Source: Aquiluna sp.
Lineage (GTDB): Bacteria; Actinomycetota; Actinomycetes; Actinomycetales; Microbacteriaceae
Direction of reading: 5' to 3'
Length of the DNA: 64,000 nt
Assembly: GCA_021741585.1 (NCBI GenBank)
Contig: JAIOXN010000001.1
Span: 921,059-985,058 of the forward strand
The notes beneath the pieces were generated by a model, which was given only the letters and a program-made list of their open reading frames with translations, had not been told where the DNA came from and did not search any database. Made by a program: the position numbers and the translations under genes. Positions 50,187 to 60,595 of the stretch are shown one piece after another (position 1 is the stretch's first letter; each line of letters begins with the position of its first letter).

Positions 50187-51762
50187 AGGTAGAGGCAAAT
50201 CCCAGAAGCAAGAAGATTGCTGCAGACCAAGCCGACCACTTCGCACCATCGGTGAAAGAGTCTCCAGCAGCAGTTTGAATCTCAATTGCGAGAGACTCTG
50301 GAACCTGCTGTGAAGTCAAAATGTCGACAATGCCGGGGATTGCTCCACCTGCAGAATCCACAACCGCATCAACCAAGAACGCTTGCTGAGATGCCGGAAC
50401 ACTCAGCTCATCTAGACGATCCTCAAAGGTTGATTGAGTGCCTGTGAACAACAGGGTTCCCAGAACCGCAATACCAAGAGCCGACCCAACCTGGCGAACC
50501 GTGGACTGAGATCCAGAAGCCTGGCCAATCTTTTCCATTGGGACATCCACCATGATCACTCCGGTTAGCTGCGCTGTTGCAAGACCAATACCTAGACCGT
50601 AGACAAACAGGAATGGCGCAATCCAGCCCCAGCCAGTTTCCGCGCTTGCCACCAAAGCAATACCGATAACACCGATCAACTCAAAGGCAACACCGGCCTG
50701 GACTGCACGAGCCGCAGGAAGCTTGCCACTAAGTGCCCCACCAACACCCGAAGCCATGAATGCTCCACCGGCCAGCCAAAGCAAAACCAGTCCCGAGCTG
50801 ATTGGGGAAAGCCCTAGGACGTTCTGCAACCAAAGCGGGATTGCAAACAGAATTCCGAATTCACCCATCGAGATAATTAGTGCCGCAATCGAACCATTGC
50901 GGAAGGAGGCGATGCTGAAAAGATTCAGATCAAGAAGCACATTCTTGTGCTGCTTCTCGCGGTGACGCTCCCAGAGTGCAAACAGAACCATGGAGAGTGC
51001 AGAGATCAAGAGAGCAACTGGGATAACCGATATGCCAGTCTCTGGCCAAACAAAATCACCAATTGCAAACTGGTTCTTGGAATTGACTTCCCACCAGCCA
51101 TAAACGCGGCCCTCGATAAGACCAAACACCAAAGTTGCGAACATAACAACAGAAATCAGCGCGCCGACAATGTCGATGCCACCGGCTCTTTGCTCTGCCT
51201 TTGATTCTGGAACAAAGAACAAAAGGCCAACCAAGATGATGATTCCAAGTGGCAAGTTGATTCCAAAGGCCCAACGCCAAGAGAAATCAGTCGCTAGCCA
51301 GCCACCAAGAACCGGGCCAACAGCGACCATCCCACCGATGGTTGCTCCCCAAACCGCAAATGCAATGCCACGTTCTTTGCCTTGGAAGTTTGCATTCACA
51401 AGCGAAAGCGTGGTTGGCAGAACCATGGCTCCACCAATACCCTGGACAACTCGAGCCAAGATCATGCTGGAGGCTGAGTCAGTGAGGCCTGCCCAAACTG
51501 AGGCAACGATGAAGATTGCAATTCCAATATTTAGAAGCAGCTTGCGGCCAATGCGGTCAGCCAAAGAGCCCCAGACCAACAAAAGTGCTGCAAAGACCAA
51601 CACGTAGCTTTCCTGGACCCACTGAACCTCTGTGGAGTTGAGATTTAGGTCATTGATGATCGCCGGGAAGATTGTGTTGACAATCGTGCCGTCGATGATC
51701 ACCAGCGAGATGGCCATTGAGATGAAAACTAGACCGATCCAACGGTTTCTTGATTTTGGCAT
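50140..51762 (-). CDS. DHA2-family multidrug MFS transporter
   Basis: 540 residues from ATG 51762 with AGAGAG upstream. About fourteen membrane spans. The DHA2 (EmrB/QacA) hallmarks are present: VIIDGTIVNTIFPAI in TM1, WGSLADRIGRKLLL (motif A, ~70) and RVVQGIGGAMVLPTTLSLV (motif B/C region, ~105). A drug/H+ antiporter is expected. Convergent with the TipAL-like regulator. Confidence 0.92.
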   Translation of the reverse strand: MPKSRNRWIGLVFISMAISLVIIDGTIVNTIFPAIINDLNLNSTEVQWVQESYVLVFAALLLVWGSLADRIGRKLLLNIGIAIFIVASVWAGLTDSASSMILARVVQGIGGAMVLPTTLSLVNANFQGKERGIAFAVWGATIGGMVAVGPVLGGWLATDFSWRWAFGINLPLGIIILVGLLFFVPESKAEQRAGGIDIVGALISVVMFATLVFGLIEGRVYGWWEVNSKNQFAIGDFVWPETGISVIPVALLISALSMVLFALWERHREKQHKNVLLDLNLFSIASFRNGSIAALIISMGEFGILFAIPLWLQNVLGLSPISSGLVLLWLAGGAFMASGVGGALSGKLPAARAVQAGVAFELIGVIGIALVASAETGWGWIAPFLFVYGLGIGLATAQLTGVIMVDVPMEKIGQASGSQSTVRQVGSALGIAVLGTLLFTGTQSTFEDRLDELSVPASQQAFLVDAVVDSAGGAIPGIVDILTSQQVPESLAIEIQTAAGDSFTDGAKWSAWSAAIFLLLGFASTFKLGSRAPKRSSQRS

Positions 51763-51772
51763 TTGAGCTCTC

Positions 51773-52633
51773 TTATCCAAGGGCGAGTAGGGCGCAAGCC
51801 CCAAGCGCTATAACGATGCCTATCGATTGCGATAGGGCAATTCTTTCTTTCAAAACAATTCGAGCTAGCAAAATAGTCCCCACCGGATACAGCGAGGTGA
51901 GCACCGCGGCGATTGCCAGTGCCCCATTTCTGGTGGCAATCAAAAATGCCACGTTACCCAAAACATCACCGGAACCGGCCAGCATGACAAGCCAGAGAAT
52001 TTTCTTGCTAAAAAGCTCCTTCTCAAAAAAGGAATTCTTGCGGTTGCGCAGCCACAGATAGGTCAGCCCTGCAAGCAACAGCGCTATGCCAATAACTCTC
52101 ATCACAATTAGCGGCCCAAGGCCAGATTCTGCGCTGGTGGAATCTAGAAAAACAAAAATGCCAGAGAAACCAAGACCCGCACCAAGCGCATAAACAATTG
52201 CCGGCAATGTGGGAAGGCGAACATCTTGTCCTGGGACAAAAGCAACCAAAACCACCGCAATCAAAATCAGCACGATCGCCACTCCCGCGAAGGAGCTGAG
52301 CGCTTGACCGGTTGCGACATCAACGACGATCGGGATGATTGCCGAGACCACCGCAGTCAAGGGCGAAACAATCGAGATTGGTCCAAGGGCGAGTGCTGCA
52401 TAAAGACAGCTGATTGCTATTGCCGAGGAAATACCCGCATAGATTCCGGCGGTAATGGTTTGTGAAGAGAAATCAGCACCGAGCCAAAAGGCAGCGAGTA
52501 TGGCTAGAACTAGCCCGAAAGTGAATGAGATTGTTGTTACTGCAACTGCTCTGACTTTTTGAGCCGCAATTGCACCGAAGAAATCCGCATAACCATAGGA
52601 AAAGGCGGATAGTAGGCCAAAAATTATTGTCAC
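51773..52633 (-). CDS. EamA/DMT-family transporter
   Basis: 286 residues from GTG 52633, with AGGAGG upstream. Ten predicted hydrophobic helices and two EamA repeats; the second ends with AVLTSLYPVGTILLARIVLKER (in part), the typical EamA closing motif. Drug/metabolite exporter of unknown substrate. Ten bases upstream of the DHA2 exporter, same strand. Confidence 0.88.
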   Translation of the reverse strand: MTIIFGLLSAFSYGYADFFGAIAAQKVRAVAVTTISFTFGLVLAILAAFWLGADFSSQTITAGIYAGISSAIAISCLYAALALGPISIVSPLTAVVSAIIPIVVDVATGQALSSFAGVAIVLILIAVVLVAFVPGQDVRLPTLPAIVYALGAGLGFSGIFVFLDSTSAESGLGPLIVMRVIGIALLLAGLTYLWLRNRKNSFFEKELFSKKILWLVMLAGSGDVLGNVAFLIATRNGALAIAAVLTSLYPVGTILLARIVLKERIALSQSIGIVIALGACALLALG

Positions 52634-52650
52634 TATCCGCCTCCTAGCGG

Positions 52651-52723
52651 TGGCTCCGACCGGCGTCGATCCGGTGACCTAACGATTTTCAGTCGTTCGC
52701 TCTACCAACTGAGCTACAGAGCC
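52651..52723 (-). tRNA. tRNA-Phe (GAA)
   Basis: 73 bases; acceptor GGCTCTG pairs with CGGAGCC, the anticodon loop CTGAAAA gives GAA, and the T-arm and D-arm (AGCTCAGTTGGTAGAGC) are normal. CCA is not encoded. Third of a Glu-Asp-Phe cluster. Confidence 0.96.
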
Positions 52724-52760
52724 GAGGAGAAAATCTCCCCCAATTCGGATTTCTCCGAAG

Positions 52761-52837
52761 TGGCGACTCCGACGGGACTTGAACCCGCGACCTCCGCCGT
52801 GACAGGGCGGCGCGCTAACCAACTGCGCTACGGAGCC
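52761..52837 (-). tRNA. tRNA-Asp (GTC)
   Basis: 77 bases including an encoded CCA. Acceptor GGCTCCG pairs with CGGAGTC (one G-U); the anticodon loop CTGTCAC gives GTC. Second of the Glu-Asp-Phe cluster. Confidence 0.96.
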
Positions 52838-52862
52838 AGAGTGGTACTAAAAAACATCGCCT

Positions 52863-52938
52863 TGGTGACCCCAACGGGATTCGAACCCGTGCTACTGCCG
52901 TGAAAGGGCAGCGTCCTAGGCCACTAAACGATGGGGCC
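52863..52938 (-). tRNA. tRNA-Glu (TTC)
   Basis: 76 bases including an encoded CCA. Acceptor GGCCCCA pairs with TGGGGTC; the anticodon loop CTTTCAC gives TTC. First of the Glu-Asp-Phe cluster. Confidence 0.96.
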
Positions 52939-52972
52939 GTGAAGTTGGCGACTTCAGTAGCACCGACGGATA

Positions 52973-53002
52973 AGACTAGTAGTGAAATGGGGTGTTGTGC
53001 AA
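52973..53002 (-). promoter_or_regulatory. Candidate promoter of the tRNA cluster
   Basis: On the minus strand TTGCAC (53002 to 52997), 18-base spacer, TAGTCT (52978 to 52973), about 35 bases before tRNA-Glu. Confidence 0.45.
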
Positions 53003-53063
53003 CACAAATCAAACTCTCAGGTAATACTTGAAAGTTGATTGTAAATTTATCCCCGGAGGAAAA

Positions 53064-54272
53064 TTGAGAAATAGAACCAGAATTGCCGTTGCAGCCCTTG
53101 CCGGGCTTGGCATTCTGACAACCTCAATGGTTATTTCCCCGGCTTGGGCGGTTCCCGATTACCCATCGGCTGCCGAGGTAGCTGCTGCAAAAAAGAGCGT
53201 TACCGAGAAAAAGGCAATGATCGAGCGCATCGAAGGCATTCTTGATGAACTCGAAGCAGAAGCACGTGCACTTGAAGCTGTGGCACTGGAGAAGACCAAG
53301 CAGTACAACGCAGCGGTTAAAGCTGTGGATGAAATGGCTGCCAAGGTTGACGGCCTTGAGACAAAAGCTGTTGAGGCAAAATCTGAGGCAGAACAAGCCC
53401 TTCTTCAAATTGGTCAGATTGGCGCTCAGCTTTATCGCCAGGGGACCTCGGGCGACACAACACTGCAATTATTTTTCAACCCAGAAGGTTCCGACAGGCT
53501 TTTATATCAGCTTGGCGCCCAGGCGCTGATTGCTCAGCGCACTGATGCGATCTACCAGGCGGCCCTCGACAAAGAGGCTCAGGCCACGCAGCTTGCAAAT
53601 GAGCTTGAAAGCGCTAAATCCGAGCTGGATGAGCGCAGGGCTGCTGCAAAGACCTTGGCTGACGAGGCAAAATCTGCGGCTAATGCTGTGATTTCAAAGG
53701 TCAATGCCTCGGAGCGCGAACGCGCCACCATGATGAATCAACTGGATTCACTCCAGGACAACGCGGATGATCTGGCCAGGCAGCGCGCAGAGGGCCTAGA
53801 GGCCGAGCGTAGACAGAATCTTGTGAAGTCTGCGCCAACGGCTCCCGAGCTTTATACCGTGGGAGCTCCTAATGAGGCGTTAGTTGAGCAGGCAATCGCG
53901 TTTGCCTATGAGCAGCTTGGTGAGAGATATGTTTTGGGCGGGGCTGGACCAAACGTCTGGGACTGCTCGGGCATCACTATGAAGTCCTATGCCTCTGCAG
54001 GTGTTTACATTGGTTGGCACTCAGCAACCGCCCAGTTCAACATCATGGCCGCCAACAAGAAGCTCGTGCCATTCCAGGATGCCCAGCGCGGAGATTTGAT
54101 CTGGTGGACCCAGTCATCCAACTTCTCGGGAGACAAGTACCACACCGCAATTTATCTCGGTAACGGAATGATGCTAGAAGCGCCAAACCCCGCAAGAACA
54201 GTGAGAGTTGTTCCAGTTCGCTACGGTGAGCTCTTCCCTTATGCAGCTAGGCCAACTGCAACCTCAAACTAG
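53064..54272 (+). CDS. Secreted NlpC/P60 peptidoglycan endopeptidase with coiled-coil domain
   Basis: 402 residues from TTG 53064, chosen because GGAGGA lies directly upstream; a TTG at 53028 has none. Signal peptide (RIAVAALAGLGILTTSMVI, then AWA cleavage site), long coiled coil (residues ~35-240) and C-terminal NlpC/P60 domain with catalytic Cys in VWDCSGITM (about residue 305), His in KYHTAIYLG (~365). RipA/Cgl-type actinobacterial hydrolases of this design split septal peptidoglycan during cell separation; the coiled coil usually autoinhibits or binds a FtsEX-like partner. Confidence 0.92.
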   Translation: MRNRTRIAVAALAGLGILTTSMVISPAWAVPDYPSAAEVAAAKKSVTEKKAMIERIEGILDELEAEARALEAVALEKTKQYNAAVKAVDEMAAKVDGLETKAVEAKSEAEQALLQIGQIGAQLYRQGTSGDTTLQLFFNPEGSDRLLYQLGAQALIAQRTDAIYQAALDKEAQATQLANELESAKSELDERRAAAKTLADEAKSAANAVISKVNASERERATMMNQLDSLQDNADDLARQRAEGLEAERRQNLVKSAPTAPELYTVGAPNEALVEQAIAFAYEQLGERYVLGGAGPNVWDCSGITMKSYASAGVYIGWHSATAQFNIMAANKKLVPFQDAQRGDLIWWTQSSNFSGDKYHTAIYLGNGMMLEAPNPARTVRVVPVRYGELFPYAARPTATSN

Positions 54273-54655
54273 TAGGTGGAAACCTGTTGATAGAGCTTGG
54301 CAATAATCCACCACTTGCCATCCAGTTTGATGAGGTTCAAATAGTCCTGCATCACTCCACCAAACATCTGGAGTTGCACCTTGGCCCAAGCCATGTTCTC
54401 CGAAATTTGATCAAAATCTAGAATTTCATCTTTACGAGGGTTTCCAAGTTCCTTTGGCGACTGCCGATTCGCAACTGCGTCGCGATAGGCCTTGTATGGC
54501 CTGAGCACAGTCTGGTTATCCTGCACGCCATAGAGACAGCAGTCTTTGTGGAAGACCTGATCAAAGAGCTCAAGATCTTGGGCGTGAATCACCTCAAAGT
54601 AGTTGTCTAGGAGTGTGATGATTCCAGTGTCGATGCTTGAAGTGTTTGGGTACAT
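54269..54655 (-). CDS. NTF2/SnoaL-like fold protein
   Basis: 128 residues. Pattern of a cone-shaped NTF2-like domain: helix LLDNYFEVIHAQDLELFDQVF (in part), then beta strands ending in DGKWWIIAKLYQQ. Resembles small proteins annotated as nuclear transport factor 2 or lumazine-binding-like enzymes/ligand binders. No substrate known. Convergent with the NlpC/P60 gene, overlapping by 4 nt. Confidence 0.75.
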   Translation of the reverse strand: MYPNTSSIDTGIITLLDNYFEVIHAQDLELFDQVFHKDCCLYGVQDNQTVLRPYKAYRDAVANRQSPKELGNPRKDEILDFDQISENMAWAKVQLQMFGGVMQDYLNLIKLDGKWWIIAKLYQQVSTY

Positions 54656-54695
54656 GACCCAAACCTACTCCCGTTAAGTTTCTAGTGCGGGGAAC

Positions 54696-55175
54696 TCAGT
54701 GCTTGTAGTTTGCGTAGGCAGCAGCAATAACCTCTTCGGCCTTTGCCTTTGACTCCCAGCCCTGAATCTTTACCCACTTACCAGGCTCTAGGTCCTTGTA
54801 GTGAGAGAAGAAGTGCTCAATCTCGTTCTTGGTTTGTGCAGGAACGTCTGCAAGGTCCTGGATGTGGCTCCAACGCGGGTCCTTCACGGGTACGCAAAGC
54901 ACCTTCTCGTCCACACCGCCGTCATCTTCCATGACCAACATGCCAACTGGGCGAACCTTGACGCCAACGCCTGGGAAGAGTGGGAACTGCAAAAGCACTA
55001 GGGCGTCTAGCGGGTCTCCGTCGCCACCAAGTGTGTTCTCAAAGAAGCCGTAGTCGGTTGGATAAACAAAAGGGGTGAAGAGAACTCGGTCTAGATAGAC
55101 CCGACCGGTTTCGTGGTCGACTTCATATTTATTGCGGCTTCCGGCAGGAATCTCGATGACAACGTCGTAAGACAA
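54696..55175 (-). CDS. ppa: Inorganic pyrophosphatase
   Basis: 159 residues from TTG 55175, which has GGAG five bases upstream and gives the normal bacterial length; longer frames overlap tilS. Hydrolyses pyrophosphate with Mg2+. [14 protein letters not shown] at the N-terminus, [23 protein letters not shown] (in part, ~38-60) and the [11 protein letters not shown] segment are diagnostic. Divergent from tilS. Confidence 0.97.
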   Translation of the reverse strand: MSYDVVIEIPAGSRNKYEVDHETGRVYLDRVLFTPFVYPTDYGFFENTLGGDGDPLDALVLLQFPLFPGVGVKVRPVGMLVMEDDGGVDEKVLCVPVKDPRWSHIQDLADVPAQTKNEIEHFFSHYKDLEPGKWVKIQGWESKAKAEEVIAAAYANYKH

Positions 55176-55223
55176 GGCTTCTCCTAAATAGGCTGTTTCT
55201 GAAAGATTACCGAATCGAGAGCA

Positions 55224-56216
55224 ATGCAAAAGCGCCCAAGGCTAATTCCTGAGGTTGCGCATGCCAGGACCAAATTGACCCAGGCTCTCGAAAATGCCGG
55301 TGTAGCTGCCGGCGATCGAGTCGTTCTGGCTGTTTCCGGGGGTTCGGATTCGCTCGCTTTGGCTCTCGCCATGAGCTTTGTTGGTCCCAAACTGGGCATT
55401 GAATCTCAGGTTGTCGTGGTTGATCACGATCTTCAAGCTGGCTCTGGAGAGATTGCACTGGCAGCGGTTGCCGCCTGCAAAGAGATGGGCCTGACTGATT
55501 CAAGGGTTGTCAGGGTGAAGGTGGCGCAAAACGGCGAGGGCTTGGAGGCTGCCGCGAGAACTGCTCGCTACAAGGTTTTAGAAGAGGCACGACAAAGCAT
55601 TTCCGCAAAGGCAATAATCCTTGCTCACACCAAAGACGACCAAGCGGAGTCAGTGATGCTTGGGCTAGTCCGGGGCTCCGGATTAGCTTCAATTGCCGGC
55701 ATGGCTCCATGGGATCCAGACAGGCACTTGCTGCGTCCATTCTTGGGTCTAACTAAAGCGGAACTCAGATCAGCTTTGACCGCCAACGAGATTTCCTATT
55801 GGGAAGACCCGCACAACCAGGATCCAAAGTTCAAAAGGGTTGCCGTTCGTCAGGCGCTAATCCAATTGGAGGAGAGTCTGGGGCCGGGCATTGCCCAGGC
55901 GCTTTCTCAAACTGCAGATATTGCCCGCGAGGCGCAGGACTATATCGCTTCGCAAGCTGCTCAGTTGCTTTTTGAGATAAGGGTGTCCGAGGGTCAATAC
56001 CAATTGGAAAAGCTTGAGAGTGCCCACGCTGCTTTGCGAAACAAAACCTTGCATTTGATGTGTCAAGAATTCGGCGCTCGCAGTTTGTCTTTTGACCTGG
56101 TGGAGATGGTTGCGGGGCTAGTCACCAATTGGCACGGGCAGAAGCCCATCGCGCTTTCTGGCATTACAGTAGAGCGGGTAAAGGACCTACTGGTTCTAAG
56201 CCGCCAATCCAAATAG
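55224..56216 (+). CDS. tilS: tRNA(Ile)-lysidine synthase
   Basis: 330 residues, short form. The PP-loop ATP site SGGSDS is at residues 38-43, followed by DHDLQAGS (about 73) and a later [12 protein letters not shown] (~137). It converts the wobble cytidine of CAU-anticodon tRNA-Ile to lysidine so that AUA is read as isoleucine. Upstream of hpt and ftsH, the conserved bacterial order. Confidence 0.96.
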   Translation: MQKRPRLIPEVAHARTKLTQALENAGVAAGDRVVLAVSGGSDSLALALAMSFVGPKLGIESQVVVVDHDLQAGSGEIALAAVAACKEMGLTDSRVVRVKVAQNGEGLEAAARTARYKVLEEARQSISAKAIILAHTKDDQAESVMLGLVRGSGLASIAGMAPWDPDRHLLRPFLGLTKAELRSALTANEISYWEDPHNQDPKFKRVAVRQALIQLEESLGPGIAQALSQTADIAREAQDYIASQAAQLLFEIRVSEGQYQLEKLESAHAALRNKTLHLMCQEFGARSLSFDLVEMVAGLVTNWHGQKPIALSGITVERVKDLLVLSRQSK

Positions 56217-56228
56217 CAGGAGTCGATT

Positions 56229-56774
56229 TTGCACCTCACTCACCCGGATATCACAAAGACTCTTGTTACAGCTGAGCAAATCCGCGAAAGGATCGCAGAA
56301 CTGGCTCTGGAGATTGATCAGGCCTATCAAGGCAAAGACATTTTGCTGATTGGCGTCCTAAAGGGTGCGGTGCCATTTATGGCAGATCTTTCCAGAGCAA
56401 TGCAGATCCCAACCAAGCAGGATTGGATGGCAGTTTCCTCTTATGGTTCGGGAACCATCTCCTCGGGTGTTGTTCGCATTCTCAAGGATCTAGACACCGA
56501 TGTGAAGGATCGCAACGTTTTGATTGTCGAGGACATCATCGATTCTGGCTTGACGCTTTCTTGGCTCACAGCCAACCTGAAGGCCAGAGAGGCAAAATCG
56601 GTTGAGATCGTAACTCTGCTTCGCAAGCCAGATGCCGCCAAGGTTGCAATAGATGTCAGATGGGTGGGGTTTGATATCCCAAACGAATTTGTGGTTGGTT
56701 ATGGCCTTGATTTCAACGAGAATTACCGCTCGCTAGATGGTGTTGGAGTTCTTTCTCCCTCGGTCTACAGCTAA
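56229..56774 (+). CDS. hpt: Hypoxanthine phosphoribosyltransferase
   Basis: 181 residues from TTG 56229 with AGGAG upstream, 12 bases after tilS. Salvages hypoxanthine/guanine with [19 protein letters not shown] (about residue 40), the PRPP loop [11 protein letters not shown] (~100) and the [13 protein letters not shown] ending are typical. Confidence 0.96.
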   Translation: MHLTHPDITKTLVTAEQIRERIAELALEIDQAYQGKDILLIGVLKGAVPFMADLSRAMQIPTKQDWMAVSSYGSGTISSGVVRILKDLDTDVKDRNVLIVEDIIDSGLTLSWLTANLKAREAKSVEIVTLLRKPDAAKVAIDVRWVGFDIPNEFVVGYGLDFNENYRSLDGVGVLSPSVYS

Positions 56775-56800
56775 CCCAAGATAGGAATCAACGAAGCTTT

Positions 56801-58858
56801 ATGAAGATGAAGAAATTCTTGCGTGGTCCATGGCTTTGGGTTGCACTCGCGCTTTCGGTCGTGTTTATCGGCAGCCAGCTAATCTCCGGAAGCACCTTCA
56901 CAAAGGTTGACACCAAGGTTGGTCTTGAGATCATTGCATCCGGCCAGGCCAAGACAGTCAAGATTTTCGACACCGACCAGCGCGTTGATGTTGAGTTGGT
57001 CAAGGAAAGCTCTGAGTACGGCACTGCGGTTCAGTTTTCTTATGTCTCAGGCAGAGCTGTTGCGGTCGCCGAGACCATTGCCAACGCAAACATTTCTGAA
57101 GGCTGGACCGACGAGTTCCCAAGAACCCCTTGGTATCTGGCAATTTTGGGAACACTGCTTCCATTCATAATCATCTTCGCCCTCTTCTATTTCTTGATGG
57201 GCTCAATGGCCGGCGGCGGCCGCGGAGTCATGAACTTCGGAAAATCCAAAGCCAAGATGGTCACCAAGGAAACCTCAAACATCACCTTTGAAGATGTTGC
57301 GGGCATCGAAGAAGCGATGGAAGAGCTAATCGAGATCAAGGATTTCCTCAAGGACCCAAAGAAGTTTCAGGCACTTGGCGCCAAGATTCCAAAGGGCGTT
57401 TTGCTCTATGGTCCTCCGGGAACTGGAAAGACTTTGGTTGCCAAGGCAGTTGCCGGCGAAGCTGGCGTTCCATTCTTCTCAATCTCAGGTTCTGATTTTG
57501 TTGAGATGTTTGTTGGTGTCGGTGCTTCGCGAGTCAGAGATCTTTTTGAGCAAGCCAAGCAGGCAGCGCCTGCCATCATTTTCGTTGATGAGATTGATGC
57601 TGTTGGTCGCCACCGCGGCACCGGAATCGGTGGCGGTAACGACGAGCGCGAGCAGACTCTGAACCAGCTCTTGGTTGAGATGGATGGTTTTGATACCAAC
57701 ACAAATGTGATTCTGATTGCTGCTACCAACCGCCCGGATGTCTTGGACCCTGCGCTTCTGCGCCCGGGTCGATTCGACCGCCAAGTTGGCGTTAGCGCAC
57801 CAGATTTGAAGGGTCGCGAGCAGATTCTCAAGGTGCACGTGAAGACCAAGCCTTTGGCCAAGGATGTTGATTTGGCTCTGGTTGCAAGGCGGACACCTGG
57901 GTTCACTGGTGCCGATTTGGCAAACGTCCTAAACGAGGCTGCGCTGCTTGCAGCAAGACTCAACCGCACCGAGATCAACAATGAAATCATCGATGAGGCC
58001 ATCGACCGCGTAATTGGTGGACCGCAAAAGAAGTCGACCTTGATGCGCGATCAGGAGCGCCTGATCACCGCCTATCACGAAGCCGGTCACGCTCTAGTTG
58101 CAGGCTCACTCAACTTCTCAGACCCGGTCACCAAGGTGACTATTTTGCCAAGAGGTCGTGCCCTTGGTTACACCATGGTGATGCCGCTTGAGGATCGCTA
58201 CTCGATCACTAGGAACCAGCTGCTTGACCAAATCGCTTATGCAATGGGCGGTCGTATTGCTGAGGAAATCATCTTCAAGGACCCAACCACCGGTGCATCG
58301 AATGACTTTGAGAAGGCCACCGGAATCGCTCGTTCGATGGTGACCAAATACGGCATGAGCTCAAAGATTGGTGCGATTACTTTGGGCAGCGGCACCTCAG
58401 AGCCATTCCTTGGCCGCGAACTTGCAACCCACTCAAACTATTCAAACGAAATGGCGCAAGAGGTCGACAACGAGGTTCGGGCGATTTTGGAGGGTGCGCT
58501 TGATGAAGCTCACAAGGCCCTAACCCAAAACCGCAGAATTTTGGATCGTCTGGCCAAGGAGCTCTTGGAAAAAGAAACCCTGAACCAAGAGGAGATCGCA
58601 GAGATTTTCAAGGGAGTCAAGAAGCTTCCAGACCGCGGAACCTGGCGCTCGTCCATGAAGCGTGCGGTTAGCACCAAGGGTCCAATTCCAGTTCCAGAGC
58701 GCAAGGTAAAGGAACTAGTTGCCCTGCCCGAGGCGCCAAAGCCTAAAGAATCCGAGGCAAAAGAAGGCGCTGCGGAAGCGACCCCAGAAACACCAAAGCC
58801 TAAGGCGAAAAGACCAAAGAAGACTGCCGAACCCGAATCGCAAAAAGATGCAAAGTGA
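56801..58858 (+). CDS. ftsH: ATP-dependent membrane metalloprotease FtsH
   Basis: 685 residues. Two transmembrane helices (about 9-27 and 108-132), AAA+ domain with Walker A GPPGTGKT at 204-211, Walker B IIFVDEID, second region of homology ([20 protein letters not shown] in part), and the zinc protease motif HEAGH at 426-430. The C-terminal ~70 residues are a low-complexity K/E/A/P-rich tail. Degrades misfolded membrane proteins and regulatory proteins. Its last 11 bases overlap folE. Confidence 0.98.
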   Translation: MKMKKFLRGPWLWVALALSVVFIGSQLISGSTFTKVDTKVGLEIIASGQAKTVKIFDTDQRVDVELVKESSEYGTAVQFSYVSGRAVAVAETIANANISEGWTDEFPRTPWYLAILGTLLPFIIIFALFYFLMGSMAGGGRGVMNFGKSKAKMVTKETSNITFEDVAGIEEAMEELIEIKDFLKDPKKFQALGAKIPKGVLLYGPPGTGKTLVAKAVAGEAGVPFFSISGSDFVEMFVGVGASRVRDLFEQAKQAAPAIIFVDEIDAVGRHRGTGIGGGNDEREQTLNQLLVEMDGFDTNTNVILIAATNRPDVLDPALLRPGRFDRQVGVSAPDLKGREQILKVHVKTKPLAKDVDLALVARRTPGFTGADLANVLNEAALLAARLNRTEINNEIIDEAIDRVIGGPQKKSTLMRDQERLITAYHEAGHALVAGSLNFSDPVTKVTILPRGRALGYTMVMPLEDRYSITRNQLLDQIAYAMGGRIAEEIIFKDPTTGASNDFEKATGIARSMVTKYGMSSKIGAITLGSGTSEPFLGRELATHSNYSNEMAQEVDNEVRAILEGALDEAHKALTQNRRILDRLAKELLEKETLNQEEIAEIFKGVKKLPDRGTWRSSMKRAVSTKGPIPVPERKVKELVALPEAPKPKESEAKEGAAEATPETPKPKAKRPKKTAEPESQKDAK

Positions 58859-59399
58859 TCGGATCAAGGCGGCAGTAGTCGAACTACTCATTGCGATAGG
58901 AGAGGACCCCAGTCGCAAGGAGCTGGCCTCCACTCCAACCAAGTTTGCGGAAGCCTATGAATCATTTTTCAAGGGCATAGGTGTTGACCCGGTCTCGGTT
59001 ATCGGCGAGACCTTTCCTGCCGAGAACAGTGAAGCCGTAATTCTTAAAGACATTGAGTTGGTTTCTATTTGTGAGCATCACCTACTTCCTTTCACCGGTC
59101 TTGCCGCAGTCGCCTATCTGCCCAACGAGAGAATTGCAGGCTTGGGCAGGATTGCTTCTGTAGTTGAAGTTTTGGCATCCCGCCCACAGTTGCAAGAAAA
59201 CCTGACTTCGGAAATTGCAGATGCGATCGCAGAGGGTCTTGATGCAAAAGGTGTGATTGTGGTTTTGGAGGCCAAGCATCAGTGTGTTGCCTCCAGGGGT
59301 GCCAGACAGCCAGAGGTCAACACCATTACCTTTGCCTCCAGGGGTGTCTATACCGATCCTGTAAACCGTGCTGAAATTATGGGATTGATTAACCGATAG
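58848..59399 (+). CDS. folE: GTP cyclohydrolase I
   Basis: 183 residues from ATG 58848; upstream in-frame extension lies within the ftsH tail and is rejected. Opens GTP to dihydroneopterin triphosphate, the first step of folate synthesis. Zinc ligands lie in [12 protein letters not shown] (about residue 74) and [10 protein letters not shown] (~145). First of folE-folP-folB-folK. Confidence 0.97.
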   Translation: MQSDRIKAAVVELLIAIGEDPSRKELASTPTKFAEAYESFFKGIGVDPVSVIGETFPAENSEAVILKDIELVSICEHHLLPFTGLAAVAYLPNERIAGLGRIASVVEVLASRPQLQENLTSEIADAIAEGLDAKGVIVVLEAKHQCVASRGARQPEVNTITFASRGVYTDPVNRAEIMGLINR

Positions 59400-59401
59400 C
59401 C

Positions 59402-60232
59402 ATGACCAACTGGACTCGACCCCTGATCATGGGAGTGCTAAATATCACCCCGGATTCTTTCAGTGACGGTGGAGAGTATTTCGATCCCGAGAAGGCTGTG
59501 AACAGAGCCCGAGTTCTGTTTGAACAAGGTGCGGACATCATCGACATTGGCGGGGAATCCACTAGGCCTGGTGCCACCAGGGTAAGTCTTGCTGACGAGC
59601 AAGATCGAGTTTTGCCAATTATTGCTGCAATCAAAAAGGACCTAAAGGTCCAGGTCTCAATCGACACAATGAATGCCGAAACTGCGAAGCTCGCGGTATT
59701 GGCAGGTGCCGATATCGTCAACGATGTTTCTGGTGGTCTAAGTGACCCGAGCATGTTCTCAACACTTGCGCCTTTGTCTTGCAAATATATCCTTGGCCAC
59801 TGGCGTGGGCACTCGGATGTCATGGATTCCAGAAGTCAGTATTCAGATGTTGCTCGTGAGGTAATCGCTGAGCTGTCCGAGCAGGTTGCGATGGCAATTG
59901 CATCCGGAATCTCAAGAGATCGTTTGATTGTTGATCCCGGACTCGGCTTTGCCAAGGACATCAAGCAAAACTGGAATCTGGTGAATCGACTAGACGAATT
60001 AGAGTCCCTTGGTTTGCCGATTTTGGTTGGTGCTTCGCGCAAGCGATTCTTGGCGGCAGCTCTTAGCCCCCAAGAACCTGGGGAGGTATCCAATAGCAGG
60101 AGAGATCTAGCCACTGCGGTTCTAACAGCCCTGTTGTTGCAGAGAAAGCTCTACGGTGTCAGAGTTCATAATGTTGAGGCGACAGCGGATGCAATTGCAA
60201 TAGTTGAGTCATTGAAGAATTCGAGCAGATAG
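59402..60232 (+). CDS. folP: Dihydropteroate synthase
   Basis: 276 residues. Joins p-aminobenzoate to the pterin pyrophosphate; target of sulfonamides. GVLNITPDSFSDGG at residues ~10-23, GGESTRPGA (~56), ASRKRFL near 205 and the ATAVLTALLLQ segment are conserved. Starts two bases after folE and ends directly against folB. Confidence 0.97.
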   Translation: MTNWTRPLIMGVLNITPDSFSDGGEYFDPEKAVNRARVLFEQGADIIDIGGESTRPGATRVSLADEQDRVLPIIAAIKKDLKVQVSIDTMNAETAKLAVLAGADIVNDVSGGLSDPSMFSTLAPLSCKYILGHWRGHSDVMDSRSQYSDVAREVIAELSEQVAMAIASGISRDRLIVDPGLGFAKDIKQNWNLVNRLDELESLGLPILVGASRKRFLAAALSPQEPGEVSNSRRDLATAVLTALLLQRKLYGVRVHNVEATADAIAIVESLKNSSR

Positions 60233-60595
60233 ATGATTTATCAGATCAAGATTCAAGGCCTGAAGGTTTTTGGTTATCACGGGGTGCTGCCTCACGAAAC
60301 TCAATACGGTCAAGACTTCTATTTTGATTGCGTGTTTGAGGTCGCGGCAGAGTCAGACGATGAGCTCTCTGCAACAGTTTCTTATGCAACGGTGGCCGAC
60401 AAGATCGAAGAAATTGCCAAGACCAAAACTTTCCAGTTGATCGAATCGCTCGCTAGAGAATTGCTTGTTTCAATCATGGCGCTAGATTCCCGAATCCTCG
60501 GTGCTCGAATCACGGTTCATAAACCAAGCGCGCCACTTACTCAAGAGTTTCAAGATGTGAGCGTGAGCGTTGGCGGTGGGACGCTTGAAAACTAG
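60233..60595 (+). CDS. folB: Dihydroneopterin aldolase
   Basis: 120 residues. Converts dihydroneopterin to 6-hydroxymethyl-dihydropterin. GYHGVLPHETQYGQDFYFD (about residue 18) and the VSYATVADKIEEI and KPSAPL segments match. The stop lies inside the 5' end of folK. Confidence 0.96.
   Translation: MIYQIKIQGLKVFGYHGVLPHETQYGQDFYFDCVFEVAAESDDELSATVSYATVADKIEEIAKTKTFQLIESLARELLVSIMALDSRILGARITVHKPSAPLTQEFQDVSVSVGGGTLEN

Noticed and set aside
58719-58847. Arginine/lysine-rich N-terminal extension of FolE
   Set aside because: It is the out-of-frame reading of the low-complexity FtsH tail; ATG 58848 gives a normal FolE.
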